Shown one piece after another: positions 1 to 8,074 of a DNA stretch of 64,000 nt (within the stretch, counting starts at the first letter, position 1; each line of letters begins with the position of its first letter). The position numbers were made by a program, and so were the translations under genes. Source of the DNA: CAVVEC01 sp963770485 (GTDB taxonomy: Bacteria; Acidobacteriota; Terriglobia; Terriglobales; Acidobacteriaceae); NCBI GenBank assembly GCA_963770485.1, contig CAVYPX010000002.1:23252-87251 (forward strand), read 5' to 3'. The notes beneath the pieces were generated by a model. That model had not been told where the DNA came from. It saw nothing but the letters and a program-made list of their open reading frames with translations, and ran no database searches.

Positions 1-1
1 T

Positions 2-412
2 GGCGCCTACCGCGTGATGCTCAATACTCTGAACGACGCCAAAGTGCAAACCGAGCAGGTGGACTACATCAATGCCCACGGCACTTCGACCGATATCGGC
101 GATAAGCTGGAAACAGTCGCCATTAAGCGCGCCTTCGGTGACCACGCCTACAAGCTTGCGGTGAGTTCGACGAAGTCCATGACGGGGCATCTGCTGGGCG
201 GGGCGGGCGGACTCGAAGCCGGCATCACCGTGCTGGCGCTCCGCGACCAGATGGTGCCGCCTACCATCAACCTTGACAACCCCGATCCGGAATGCGATCT
301 GGATTACGTGCCCAACCACCCCCGAAAAGCGGAACTGGCGTACGCCATGTCCAATTCGTTCGGCTTTGGCGGGACCAACGGAGCGCTGCTGTTCCGCCGC
401 TGGGTGGAATAA
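2..412 (+). CDS. fabF: 3-oxoacyl-ACP synthase II (KAS II), C-terminal part
   Basis: This is the 3' end of a gene that enters from the left edge; the open frame runs from the first complete codon at position 2. It encodes a condensing enzyme of type II fatty-acid synthesis that elongates acyl-ACP with malonyl-ACP in the cytoplasm. Two catalytic histidine motifs are visible, NAHGTSTDIGD and KSMTGHLLGGAGG, followed by the typical C-terminal block NSFGFGGTNGALLF. The catalytic cysteine would lie upstream, outside the window. FabF is preferred over FabB because of the KSMTGHLLGGAG form and the TSTDIGDKLET context, but the missing N-terminus prevents a full check. Confidence 0.93.
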   Translation, partial: GAYRVMLNTLNDAKVQTEQVDYINAHGTSTDIGDKLETVAIKRAFGDHAYKLAVSSTKSMTGHLLGGAGGLEAGITVLALRDQMVPPTINLDNPDPECDLDYVPNHPRKAELAYAMSNSFGFGGTNGALLFRRWVE

Positions 413-1039
413 CCGATGCGGCCCTTGGGCGCCAGAAAACTCCTGAGCAACGTGGAAGGGTACACTTCAGTGTGTGTGTGAGAACTGCTTCCTGGGTTGC
501 GTGGTGGAATGGAGTGCAACAATTCAGCGAAGAGCGGGGTGCCGGCTGCCCCGTAAGATTCGTCTCAAAATGATTCGCTCCAAGCTAAGTTGTTGAACCT
601 TCGTTCGGCGTCCATCCGGGAGTCAAAATGGCAGTCTGACCCTCGCGTAGAATGCCATTTAATTGCGTTTGGAGGCCCGTAGGACGACGATCAGGCCTCC
701 GGACGACGTTTAGGTCGTCCTGCCATACAGAAGCCTGCCAGAGCAGTCCTGCGTCGAATATTATCTTTTGGCTATTGCAGGAGTTCCCGAATTGGAACAG
801 TGATCGCTTGCGGCTCAAGCAACTGGATGCCGTAGGGCTGCTGCCGCTCGCGAAGAATAGAACCGGCTTCGGGCTCTACGATCGGTCCCGACTGTGGCGG
901 GTTTCAGCAAGGACCGGAAGACAGGCCGTCAGTCCACCCCGGTAATTACACCTTGGTACCCAGGGATTGGCCTTCTATCTCCTTGCCAATGCTGATAATT
1001 GAGACAGAATAGACTTTCAGGAAGAAACCAGCCACGATC
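413..1039. other. Gene-free stretch with palindromes
   Basis: No convincing gene is present between fabF and the PilZ gene. A palindromic patch lies at about 679-735: GGAGGCC is answered by GGCCTCC, and GGACGAC by GTCGTCC, so it could fold into nested hairpins. It resembles the GC-rich dispersed hairpins elsewhere in the window. No riboswitch or tRNA was recognised. Confidence 0.5.
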
Positions 1040-1744
1040 ATGGATAAACCCTCAGCCGTCGCCCCCATGCTCTCTACCAAGAAGGCGTCAGCCCGGGCGG
1101 CCCTCGTGGAGTTGAAGGAGCCGGCCCGCAGTGTGCTTGCGGAGTGCTTTCGGCAGTTTGGAGTGGAGCCTGTCGTTCTCGCCGCGGATGCAGCCGAACG
1201 CCTGAAAAAAGAGAAATTCGAAGCTTGCGTGGTGAAGCTTGGACCGGAAGCGCAAGCGGTCATGGACTCGGCGCGCACTTCGCCCTCGAACAGCCGGTTG
1301 GTGCTCTATGGCGTCGGGGGAAGCGCCCAGGATGCCATGCAGTATTCCAAGTACGGCATCAATGCCATTTTCCAGGAGCCGCTGGAGCGTCCTTCCGTCC
1401 TGAAACTCGTGCGTGCCACGCAAATGCTGGTGTTGCATGAATTGCGCCGTTACGTGCGCATCCCGGTGATCACGGAAGTTGGCGTGGTGACGACGGATAA
1501 CCGGCTCACCGCAACCAGCATTGAACTCAGCTCCGGAGGCATGTCCATGCGGAGCGCCGAAGACGTTACAACCGGGCAGGTGGTAGAGATTTCCTTTGCC
1601 TTGCTGACCCTGCCCCGCATTTGGGTGCGCGGCACGGTGACTTGGCGCAATAAGAGCGGCAAGACGCTGGGCGTCAGGTTCGACCAGCAGGACGAACGCC
1701 GCCTGCGCATCAAAGAGTGGGTGGACGGCTACCTCGAAGGCTAG
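1040..1744 (+). CDS. PilZ-domain protein with receiver-like N-terminus
   Basis: The 234-residue protein has an N-terminal segment (about residues 20-130) with the length and alternating pattern of a response-regulator-like fold, but no clear phospho-acceptor triad. A PilZ-type beta-barrel follows at about 136-230. Visible PilZ features are RRYVRIPV, then SIELSSGGMSMRS, a form of the D/NxSxxG element, and GVRFDQQDERRLRIKEWV. PilZ domains usually bind cyclic di-GMP through an RxxxR plus D/NxSxxG pair; RRYVRIP fits the first. A role as a c-di-GMP effector is therefore likely. A diguanylate cyclase is encoded at 12.2-13.7 kb, but there is no evidence that the two act together. Confidence 0.8.
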   Translation: MDKPSAVAPMLSTKKASARAALVELKEPARSVLAECFRQFGVEPVVLAADAAERLKKEKFEACVVKLGPEAQAVMDSARTSPSNSRLVLYGVGGSAQDAMQYSKYGINAIFQEPLERPSVLKLVRATQMLVLHELRRYVRIPVITEVGVVTTDNRLTATSIELSSGGMSMRSAEDVTTGQVVEISFALLTLPRIWVRGTVTWRNKSGKTLGVRFDQQDERRLRIKEWVDGYLEG

Positions 1745-1931
1745 CGTCCGAGTCCGAAGCAGAAGTTACACCCCGCGTTTCGTTGTGCCGCTGAAAAAGC
1801 AGGTCCCTCCACTCCGCTTCGCTCCGGTCGGGATGACAACAATTTGCGGCCGAACTCAGAATCCCGACTTACTGGGGTGAAGGTGTCAACTCGCGCGAAT
1901 CGTTGGCGGGAATGTAGAATCAAAAGCAACG

Positions 1932-2840
1932 ATGGCGGATGCTCCCCAACTCGTACAGATTGAGATCGGACCGCCCATCCGGCAGCCCAAGCCGGAATGG
2001 CTGAAGGCCAAAGCCCCGGTGGGAGAAAATTTCCACAATCTCAAGAAACTTGCCCGCGGGCTGGGACTGCACACGGTTTGTGAATCGGCGCAGTGTCCTA
2101 ACATTGGGGAATGTTGGAATCACCGTACCGCGACTTTTATGCTGTTAGGCGATATCTGCACCCGGCGCTGCGGTTTCTGTGCCGTCCCCAAAGGCAGGCC
2201 TGAAGCGATTGACTGGGACGAACCGCGCCGCGTGGCCGAGGCGGTGGCAACGCTCGGATTAAAGCACGCGGTGGTGACCAGCGTGAATCGGGATGACGAC
2301 AACCTGGGCGGGGCCCGGGTTTTTGCTGAAACCATCCGGGAGATTCGGGAACTGACTCCTGAGTGCCGGGTGGAAGTTCTGATCCCCGATTTCCAAGGTC
2401 TCGACGAAGCCTTGCGCATTGTTCTGGAAGCCGAGCCCAACGTCCTGAACCACAACACGGAGACGGTGCCGCGACTCTATCGGGCGGTCCGGTCCGGGGC
2501 GCGCTACGAGCGCACGCTGCGTCTGTTGGAAAACGCCAAGAAGTTCTCCCCGGGCATGGTCACCAAGTCCGGCGTCATGGTCGGCCTCGGTGAGACGATG
2601 CCGGAACTGGTGGAAGTATTTCGTGACCTGGGTGGGCGCGGGGTCGACATTTTGACCATTGGCCAGTATCTGCGCCCATCGCGCGACCATCTGCCGATTA
2701 CACGCTTCTACACGCCCGATGAGTTTCAGTACCTGAAAGGCGAGGCGCTCCGATTCGGATTTCGCCACGTGGAATCGGGTCCCTTGGTGCGCTCCAGCTA
2801 TCACGCCCACGAACAGGCGGCGTCGACCCGGCCTATGTAA
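1932..2840 (+). CDS. lipA: Lipoyl synthase
   Basis: This radical-SAM enzyme inserts two sulfur atoms into protein-bound octanoyl groups to make the lipoyl cofactor of 2-oxoacid dehydrogenases and the glycine cleavage system. Both clusters are visible: the auxiliary cluster motif C50-x4-C55-x5-C61 (CESAQCPNIGEC) and the radical-SAM motif C76-x3-C80-x2-C83 (CTRRCGFC). The C-terminal RSSYHA sequence supplies the conserved Arg-Ser-Ser-Tyr element. The length of 302 residues is normal. No lipB lies next to it in this window. Confidence 0.97.
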   Translation: MADAPQLVQIEIGPPIRQPKPEWLKAKAPVGENFHNLKKLARGLGLHTVCESAQCPNIGECWNHRTATFMLLGDICTRRCGFCAVPKGRPEAIDWDEPRRVAEAVATLGLKHAVVTSVNRDDDNLGGARVFAETIREIRELTPECRVEVLIPDFQGLDEALRIVLEAEPNVLNHNTETVPRLYRAVRSGARYERTLRLLENAKKFSPGMVTKSGVMVGLGETMPELVEVFRDLGGRGVDILTIGQYLRPSRDHLPITRFYTPDEFQYLKGEALRFGFRHVESGPLVRSSYHAHEQAASTRPM

Positions 2841-2875
2841 AAAGTGCGGACACAAGCTGAGGCCTGGAAAACGGA

Positions 2876-3268
2876 TCAGCCCCGGCCGAGCAGACGGGCA
2901 AGAACGTCGCGCAGACTATCCACGGCGCGCAGCAGTTCGCTTAACCCTTGCGTTTCCAGACCCACTTCGAGCGATTGCAGATCAACCGTCAAGTCGCGAG
3001 CGATCTGGGTGGCGCGCCGTACGCGCTCCTCCGATAAGACGCTCAAAACGGAGTAGGGGTCACGCTTCTGCTCTTTGAGTCCAATCCAGTTTTGAACCGC
3101 CCATGCGGTCTGACGAACGTTGTCCACAGCGCTGCGGAACTCGCTCAGGACACGAGGCGAAAAATCGCCCGAGCGTACAAGTTTCTCCAGCTCTTGCAAT
3201 TCCGACGTGGACGCCAACAGGCGCCCGGAGATGGATCGCGCATCGGCCTGATTCTGGGGAGAGTTCAT
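2876..3268 (-). CDS. Hypothetical helical protein
   Basis: A 130-residue, mostly helical, charged protein without signal peptide or membrane segment. It starts MNSPQNQADARSIS and contains several Leu-rich amphipathic helices (for example ASTSELQELEKLVRSG), suggesting a small helical bundle or coiled coil. It is encoded downstream of the MCE-domain gene on the same strand with a gap of about 50 bp, so co-transcription is plausible. I recognise no family, and the function is unknown. Confidence 0.65.
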   Translation of the reverse strand: MNSPQNQADARSISGRLLASTSELQELEKLVRSGDFSPRVLSEFRSAVDNVRQTAWAVQNWIGLKEQKRDPYSVLSVLSEERVRRATQIARDLTVDLQSLEVGLETQGLSELLRAVDSLRDVLARLLGRG

Positions 3269-3320
3269 CGCTTGTTTGTCGCCCCGTATAAATCGAATTC
3301 CACAAAGGAGATATTCAGCC

Positions 3321-4400
3321 TCAGAAAAGCTTCAGGTGAATCGTCAAATATTTCTTCGGATTCTGGCGAATGGCCTTGATCAAGTCGCGGGTTTCCACCA
3401 GCAGTTGGTCCACATTGTTGTAAACCGAAGGATCCTGCAGCAACTTTCCGATCGTGCCCTCGCCTGAATTCAGGCGGTCACTGAGATCAGAAACCTTACT
3501 CATGGTGTTTTGCAGCTTGCTGGCGAACGCCTGGTCCCTGGCCAGTACGCCCAATGCGCCCTTGCCCGCATTCACGTCGTCAGTCAACTTCTTGACGTTG
3601 GCGACGGTTTCGTTGGCGGTGTTGTAGAGAGTCGGATCCTTCAGGAACTTGCCGGCAGTGCCCTTGCCCGCGTTGAGGTCGTCGATAATGGCATTCAGCT
3701 TGTCTATCGTGTCATTTGCCTTGCGATAAAGTTCATCATCCACAAGTAGCTTGCCCAAGGTGCCGTTACCGGCAGTCACGTCTTTGACCAGGCCCTGGAA
3801 TTGAACGACGGTGGTATTCAACTGGTTGTAGAGGCTGGGATCATAGATCACTTTGCCCAGGGAACCTTGGCCGCTTTCCACGAACGCCAGGATACGGTCG
3901 ACGCGTTTCTCCAGTGCGTCCAGATTCTGCAACGTGCTCTGGCTGGCGCGGACCACGTCCTCGATCTGGGGTGATTCGCGAGTGGCTAGTACATCTCCGG
4001 GTTGCACCTCAGGTCCCCGGGCCTGAGCACTGTTGATGTCGATGTAGGTTTCTCCAAGCACGCCGGCAGTCGAAAGGGTGGTCACGGAGTCTTTGCGCAG
4101 GCTCTCGTGGAATCTGGTGCTGACCTTCATGGTGACCTCGACCGGAGTCAGCCGCTTGGCAGGGTCGGATACAACCTGGATTCGGGTGACGTTGCCCACG
4201 TCCACACCCTGGAGGCGCACCGGAGCGCCGACCCGCAACCCGCCTGCATTGTCGAAATAGGATTTCAGGAGGATCTTACGGGTAAAGATACCGCCGGTGC
4301 CGCTCATGAGCAGGATCAGAATGGCAAGAGTGATGCTGGCAGCCAGGACGGTGAGCCCGACTTTCAGTTCGGACCACTTCAACTGCTTCTGGCTAGGCAC
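3321..4400 (-). CDS. MCE/MlaD-family lipid-transport protein
   Basis: The 359-residue protein has one N-terminal membrane anchor (about residues 13-33), then an MCE domain (about 38-120) with the typical GGLRVGAPVRLQGVDVGNV segment. It then carries four to five degenerate repeats of about 35 residues, each with a G-x-G-T-x-G-K-L-L/F-x-D-x-x-L-Y core (for example GNGTLGKLLVDDELYRKAND). MCE proteins form periplasmic rings or tubes that carry lipids between membranes. The partner permease (MlaE) and ATPase (MlaF) are not within this window next to it. Confidence 0.87.
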   Translation of the reverse strand: MPSQKQLKWSELKVGLTVLAASITLAILILLMSGTGGIFTRKILLKSYFDNAGGLRVGAPVRLQGVDVGNVTRIQVVSDPAKRLTPVEVTMKVSTRFHESLRKDSVTTLSTAGVLGETYIDINSAQARGPEVQPGDVLATRESPQIEDVVRASQSTLQNLDALEKRVDRILAFVESGQGSLGKVIYDPSLYNQLNTTVVQFQGLVKDVTAGNGTLGKLLVDDELYRKANDTIDKLNAIIDDLNAGKGTAGKFLKDPTLYNTANETVANVKKLTDDVNAGKGALGVLARDQAFASKLQNTMSKVSDLSDRLNSGEGTIGKLLQDPSVYNNVDQLLVETRDLIKAIRQNPKKYLTIHLKLF

Positions 4401-4497
4401 TGGTTCTCCTCAAGAACGTCATAACAACATTCTCCGCCGTACCGGCACGCTAAAACGAATGCCAGCATGATAGCAGACCCTTAGCCCGCGCTGGCTA

Positions 4498-6909
4498 TCA
4501 AGCGGGGTGCGGCTGCAGCACTCCTACCAGTAGAATGGCCAGCAAATAAGCCGCGGCTCCGCAAGCCAGCGTGACATTCAGACCGAACTGGATGGCAATC
4601 ACGATGGCCAGCACCGAACCCAATACACTCGAGCCTGCGTTCATGGCCCATGCCCATTCCACAGCACTTTCCTGAGCTTCGGTTTTCTGTGCCGCTGGGA
4701 ACTCGGGGGCGGGAGCGGCGGCCAGCGCCCGCAGGCCGGTGGGAAAGGGCATGCCCATCGCAAATCCTAAAGGAACCAGCAACCCCGCGCTTACCAGCAG
4801 CTTCGCCACGAACGGCAGCCCCATCAATGCGTTCAGAAGCCAAGGAAGGATGAATACGTACAGGAGAAGCGCGCTGACAATCAAGGCTAGCGGAAGCCAC
4901 GCCCGCTGGGCATGGACCAGCCACTGGCGTGAAGCCAGGCTGCCGGCGCCGCTGGATAGTAGAAGGAGGAAAACCACCACGGTCAGGGCGTAAGTGGGGT
5001 GCCCAAGAAACAAGACAAAGCGCTGGATGAAGGCAATTTCCACCAGAATGTACCCCAACCCCACAGCGACAAAATACAGCAGCCGGACTGTGCGTTCCTG
5101 TTTACGTCCGCCATGCAGGGCCAGGGGGACGACCAGAAATGCGAGGACAGCCACCAGAGAAATCACCAGGACCATGGCCAAGACGGCGACTCCGAGGTTC
5201 ACTTTCCAGTCGATTCCTTGCTCCAACTCCTCCTGGTGCAGTATCTGGTTCAGTTTCAGCGTGAAGAAGAAAAACGGCGCATTGTCGTTTACCGGCGCTA
5301 TGTTGTAAGCGTACCGCCCCGCAAACGCATAGGGATCGTTGCTCGCGATCAGTGCCGAAAACGGATTGTCTCCAGGCTGAGAAGGCAGATAGAGCGGCAC
5401 TAACGCAGGATAGCTGCTCAGGTGCGCATGAACGGCCGCCTCTTCCTCGGATGTGAAGGCAATCTTTTTGGCCAGCACCACCACTGGAATTCCGTCCTCG
5501 TCCAGCTCTCCTTGGGAAACAATCATGAAATTCCTGGCCGGGTTCCCGACCCCAAGCTCGTGCAAAGCTTGCATCGCCACGGAAACGACACGAAGCGCCT
5601 CGCGAGGCTGCTGGAACTCCCAGCGTGTGATGGCCACCATGCCATCGGGCTTGAGATGCTCGAAATATTCACGGAAGGCCTCCACCGTGTAGAGGCTGTT
5701 CTCGCTCAAAGCAAATGCTCCGGCCGCGGTTGAAGCCCAGGTATCGACGAGGGTCATCTGCACCACATCGAAATTCTGATGCGCATTGCGGACGAATGAC
5801 CGGCCGTCGGTGACCTCAATGTGAACTTCAGGCCGTTCATAGAGGTGATACGAATACTCCGCGTAGCGCCCACGCATCACGGTGTTGGCGATAATGGGAT
5901 TGATTTCGATTCCGGTCACACTCGGGCTGCCGTTGGCCAGCGCGCGCAGCACATCCACGCCTCCCCCGGGTCCGATAATGGCGTATTCGCCGCGCGGCCG
6001 CAGCACATTCACGAGCGCCGGCGGAGCCGACATCAGATTCTTTTGCCATGCCGTGTCCCGCCATTGTTTCGGGTCCGCGTTCATGATGTAAGTCGACGCG
6101 TCGGCATCGATGACCACCGCCTTGGCGTCGCCTTGCCGGTCCACCTCCACGCGTGAGATCGCATTCCAGCGGGCGAACTCCACAAAGGACTTGTCGCGAA
6201 GGATGCCCTTGGCATAGACCACGTCGAAAAACCTTCCGGAATGGTTGGCGGCGATTACGAGCAGGAGGAGTGCGCTTTGAGCCACAACCAGCCTGCGCGC
6301 AGAGTTGCTCTGCGCCCAGACCGCTCCGGCAACCGCCGCCATCAACCCCGCGAACAGCACGGTGTTCGGTCCGCCCAGCCAGTTGAGCAGAGGGACAATT
6401 CCCAGGCAAGCCAGCGCTCCACCCGCAAGGTCGGCTCCGTAAAGACGCGGGATATGTTCCGATTCGCGGGCAAAGAGAATCGAAAACTCCAGGCCGGTGA
6501 CGAAAAAGGGCACCGCTGAGGCCAGATAGATCGCAGTCAGCCGAAGACAGTTTGCCCGCGACAACTCGAGGGAAACTGGAACATGCAGCACAATTTCCAA
6601 AACGATGGGCACGGCCACAGCGTTCATGGCGCAGAGGCACACCAGCAGGCCACGAGTCCCGAAGCGCGCCAGCCGGCTCTTTCCCAGATAGGCGAACACT
6701 CCGCCGGAGCCCAGCCCGAGCAATGCAATGGAGATTGCGAGAAAAGCAAAGTGATAAAAAAGAACGACGGAAAACAGCCGGGTGAGCGCCAGTTCGAGCA
6801 AAAGTGCCGCGAAGCTGCTGATTGCAACGCCCGCCAAAAGCGCCGGTTGGCAGGCTCTTTCCGGCACGCTCGTGAAGTTCAGCGGGGGCGTCTCACTGGT
6901 CAGGCTCAT
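4498..6909 (-). CDS. Membrane spermidine-synthase-like protein
   Basis: A large protein with two hydrophobic blocks flanking a soluble methyltransferase-fold domain related to polyamine aminopropyltransferases. The first block has about six transmembrane helices (residues about 20-230). The central domain contains AIIGPGGGVDVLRAL, a glycine-rich nucleotide-binding-like loop, and VTDGRSFVRNA with the acidic motif. The C-terminal block has further helices starting near LGVAVLAMVLVISLVAVLAF. Start 6909 (MSLTSETPP) is preferred over the upstream ATG at 6957 because the first 16 residues of the longer form are Arg/Ser-rich and not family-like. Substrate and product are unknown; true spermidine synthesis is unproven for this class. 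Confidence 0.8.
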   Translation of the reverse strand: MSLTSETPPLNFTSVPERACQPALLAGVAISSFAALLLELALTRLFSVVLFYHFAFLAISIALLGLGSGGVFAYLGKSRLARFGTRGLLVCLCAMNAVAVPIVLEIVLHVPVSLELSRANCLRLTAIYLASAVPFFVTGLEFSILFARESEHIPRLYGADLAGGALACLGIVPLLNWLGGPNTVLFAGLMAAVAGAVWAQSNSARRLVVAQSALLLLVIAANHSGRFFDVVYAKGILRDKSFVEFARWNAISRVEVDRQGDAKAVVIDADASTYIMNADPKQWRDTAWQKNLMSAPPALVNVLRPRGEYAIIGPGGGVDVLRALANGSPSVTGIEINPIIANTVMRGRYAEYSYHLYERPEVHIEVTDGRSFVRNAHQNFDVVQMTLVDTWASTAAGAFALSENSLYTVEAFREYFEHLKPDGMVAITRWEFQQPREALRVVSVAMQALHELGVGNPARNFMIVSQGELDEDGIPVVVLAKKIAFTSEEEAAVHAHLSSYPALVPLYLPSQPGDNPFSALIASNDPYAFAGRYAYNIAPVNDNAPFFFFTLKLNQILHQEELEQGIDWKVNLGVAVLAMVLVISLVAVLAFLVVPLALHGGRKQERTVRLLYFVAVGLGYILVEIAFIQRFVLFLGHPTYALTVVVFLLLLSSGAGSLASRQWLVHAQRAWLPLALIVSALLLYVFILPWLLNALMGLPFVAKLLVSAGLLVPLGFAMGMPFPTGLRALAAAPAPEFPAAQKTEAQESAVEWAWAMNAGSSVLGSVLAIVIAIQFGLNVTLACGAAAYLLAILLVGVLQPHPA

Positions 6910-6950
6910 TCGATGGTTCGCTCTGGAAGGCGACAGTCTAACAGAAGCAC

Positions 6951-6993
6951 TCAGCATTCAGCCGTCAGCATTCAGCCAGTCAGTATTCAGCTA
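6951..6993. repeat. Degenerate heptamer repeat tract (CATTCAG type)
   Basis: A run of near-tandem words CATTCAG, CCGTCAG, CATTCAG, CAGTCAG, TATTCAG lies just upstream of the spermidine-synthase-like gene. It is one arm of the heptamer-repeat type seen at several other intergenic sites in this window. Confidence 0.6.
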
Positions 6994-7041
6994 ACCCAGC
7001 CAGCAGCGGACTCCGAGATGGCTTAATCGGGAGGCCGACCC

Positions 7042-7419
7042 TCAATTCTCCAAGATGACCTGCGCGATCGCGTATTGTGCGGTGTGGGAAAGCGAAAGCG
7101 CAACATGCGCTGCACCCAGCCTGGCGGCAAACTCCGCCGCCTTGCCGTGGAATTCCATGGTGGGACGGCCTCCGGGTTGGCGGCAGACTTCAACGTCGCG
7201 CCAGGCCACTCCGTGATTCCAGCCTGTACCGATGGCCTTCATCGCCGCTTCCTTGGCGGCAAACCGCGCAGCATAGCGCTCCACTCGGTTGGCCTTGGAC
7301 TCGCAGTAGCGGATCTCTGCCTCGGTAAAGACGCGATGCAGGAAGCGCTGGCCGAAACGTTGGATGGTCTGTTCGAGGCGCGGAACTTCCGCAATGTCAA
7401 TGCCCGTGCCGACGATCAC
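7042..7419 (-). CDS. acpS: Holo-ACP synthase
   Basis: This 125-residue enzyme transfers the 4'-phosphopantetheine arm from CoA to the serine of acyl carrier protein. The two diagnostic metal-binding motifs are present: GIDIAEVPRLE near the N-terminus, with the catalytic Asp, and RFAAKEAAMKAIGTGW in the middle, with the Glu. Length and motif spacing match the group I, trimeric AcpS family. It is followed by a DUF488 gene oriented the same way, which would be upstream in transcription with about 35 bp between them. Confidence 0.96.
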   Translation of the reverse strand: MIVGTGIDIAEVPRLEQTIQRFGQRFLHRVFTEAEIRYCESKANRVERYAARFAAKEAAMKAIGTGWNHGVAWRDVEVCRQPGGRPTMEFHGKAAEFAARLGAAHVALSLSHTAQYAIAQVILEN

Positions 7420-7453
7420 AGGAATTACGTTAGCACAGCGGAGCGGATCGCCA

Positions 7454-7984
7454 TTAAAGCAACCGGTCGCCGCGATAGATCAACTGTCCATTTGCCAATC
7501 GTGCTTCGTCCATGAGTGTGTGGGGTTTCACCGGGCCTGTGCCGTCGATATGGAAGACTTCGTGGCCGTGGGCCGTCAGCCAATCTGAAACCAGCATGCG
7601 GTGGCAGCGAAAGTACACTCGCTCAGCGCACATGTAGGCGGTGCGTGAGTGCTCAGCCAGGGCGATAAGTTCGGCGATGCCATGCTCGAACTCGGCGGTG
7701 AGCATGTAATCGGCATAGTTGCGGAAGCTGGGGCTGCGCAGGGCGATGTTGGGCGAGTCATGGCGAATCTTTCTGCGCCGGCCTCCAAGCTCTTTGATCC
7801 AGACGTAACGGACTCCGGCCTTGGGCAAAGTTTGCTCCAGCGATTCACGGTTGAAATGCGGCAGACGGCGCGACATGGGGAAGGAGCGAATGTCCGCCAG
7901 CGTCTGAATAGAGTGCGCCTGCAAGACAGCCACGAACTCGTCCAGAGTGCGGGTGGAATGGCCGATGGTGTAGAGGGTCGCCAC
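7454..7984 (-). CDS. DUF488 family protein
   Basis: A 176-residue protein with the hallmark DUF488 N-terminus ATLYTIGHSTRTLDEFVAVL and the LADIRSFPMSRRLPHFN segment. The C-terminal CAERVYFRCHRMLVSDWL region carries conserved Cys and His residues (AE-x4-CHR type). The molecular function of the family is unsettled. An intergenic hairpin repeat lies directly upstream of its start. Confidence 0.85.
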   Translation of the reverse strand: MATLYTIGHSTRTLDEFVAVLQAHSIQTLADIRSFPMSRRLPHFNRESLEQTLPKAGVRYVWIKELGGRRRKIRHDSPNIALRSPSFRNYADYMLTAEFEHGIAELIALAEHSRTAYMCAERVYFRCHRMLVSDWLTAHGHEVFHIDGTGPVKPHTLMDEARLANGQLIYRGDRLL

Positions 7985-7992
7985 GGAAATAT

Positions 7993-8074
7993 TTCACTAC
8001 AGAGGATACTGGGGACACAGAGGAAGAAGGGCCGACACGTCGCCTCTGCGATCTTGGTGTCCTCTGTGGTTGAC
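7993..8074. repeat. Hairpin repeat, CACAGAG family (copy 1)
   Basis: A degenerate inverted repeat fills almost the whole gap between the DUF488 start and the selA stop. The left arm has CTACAGAGG and GACACAGAGG; the right arm has CCTCTGTGG. It is the most diverged of four copies (others at 20262-20351, 26079-26149 and 39952-40032). Confidence 0.65.
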
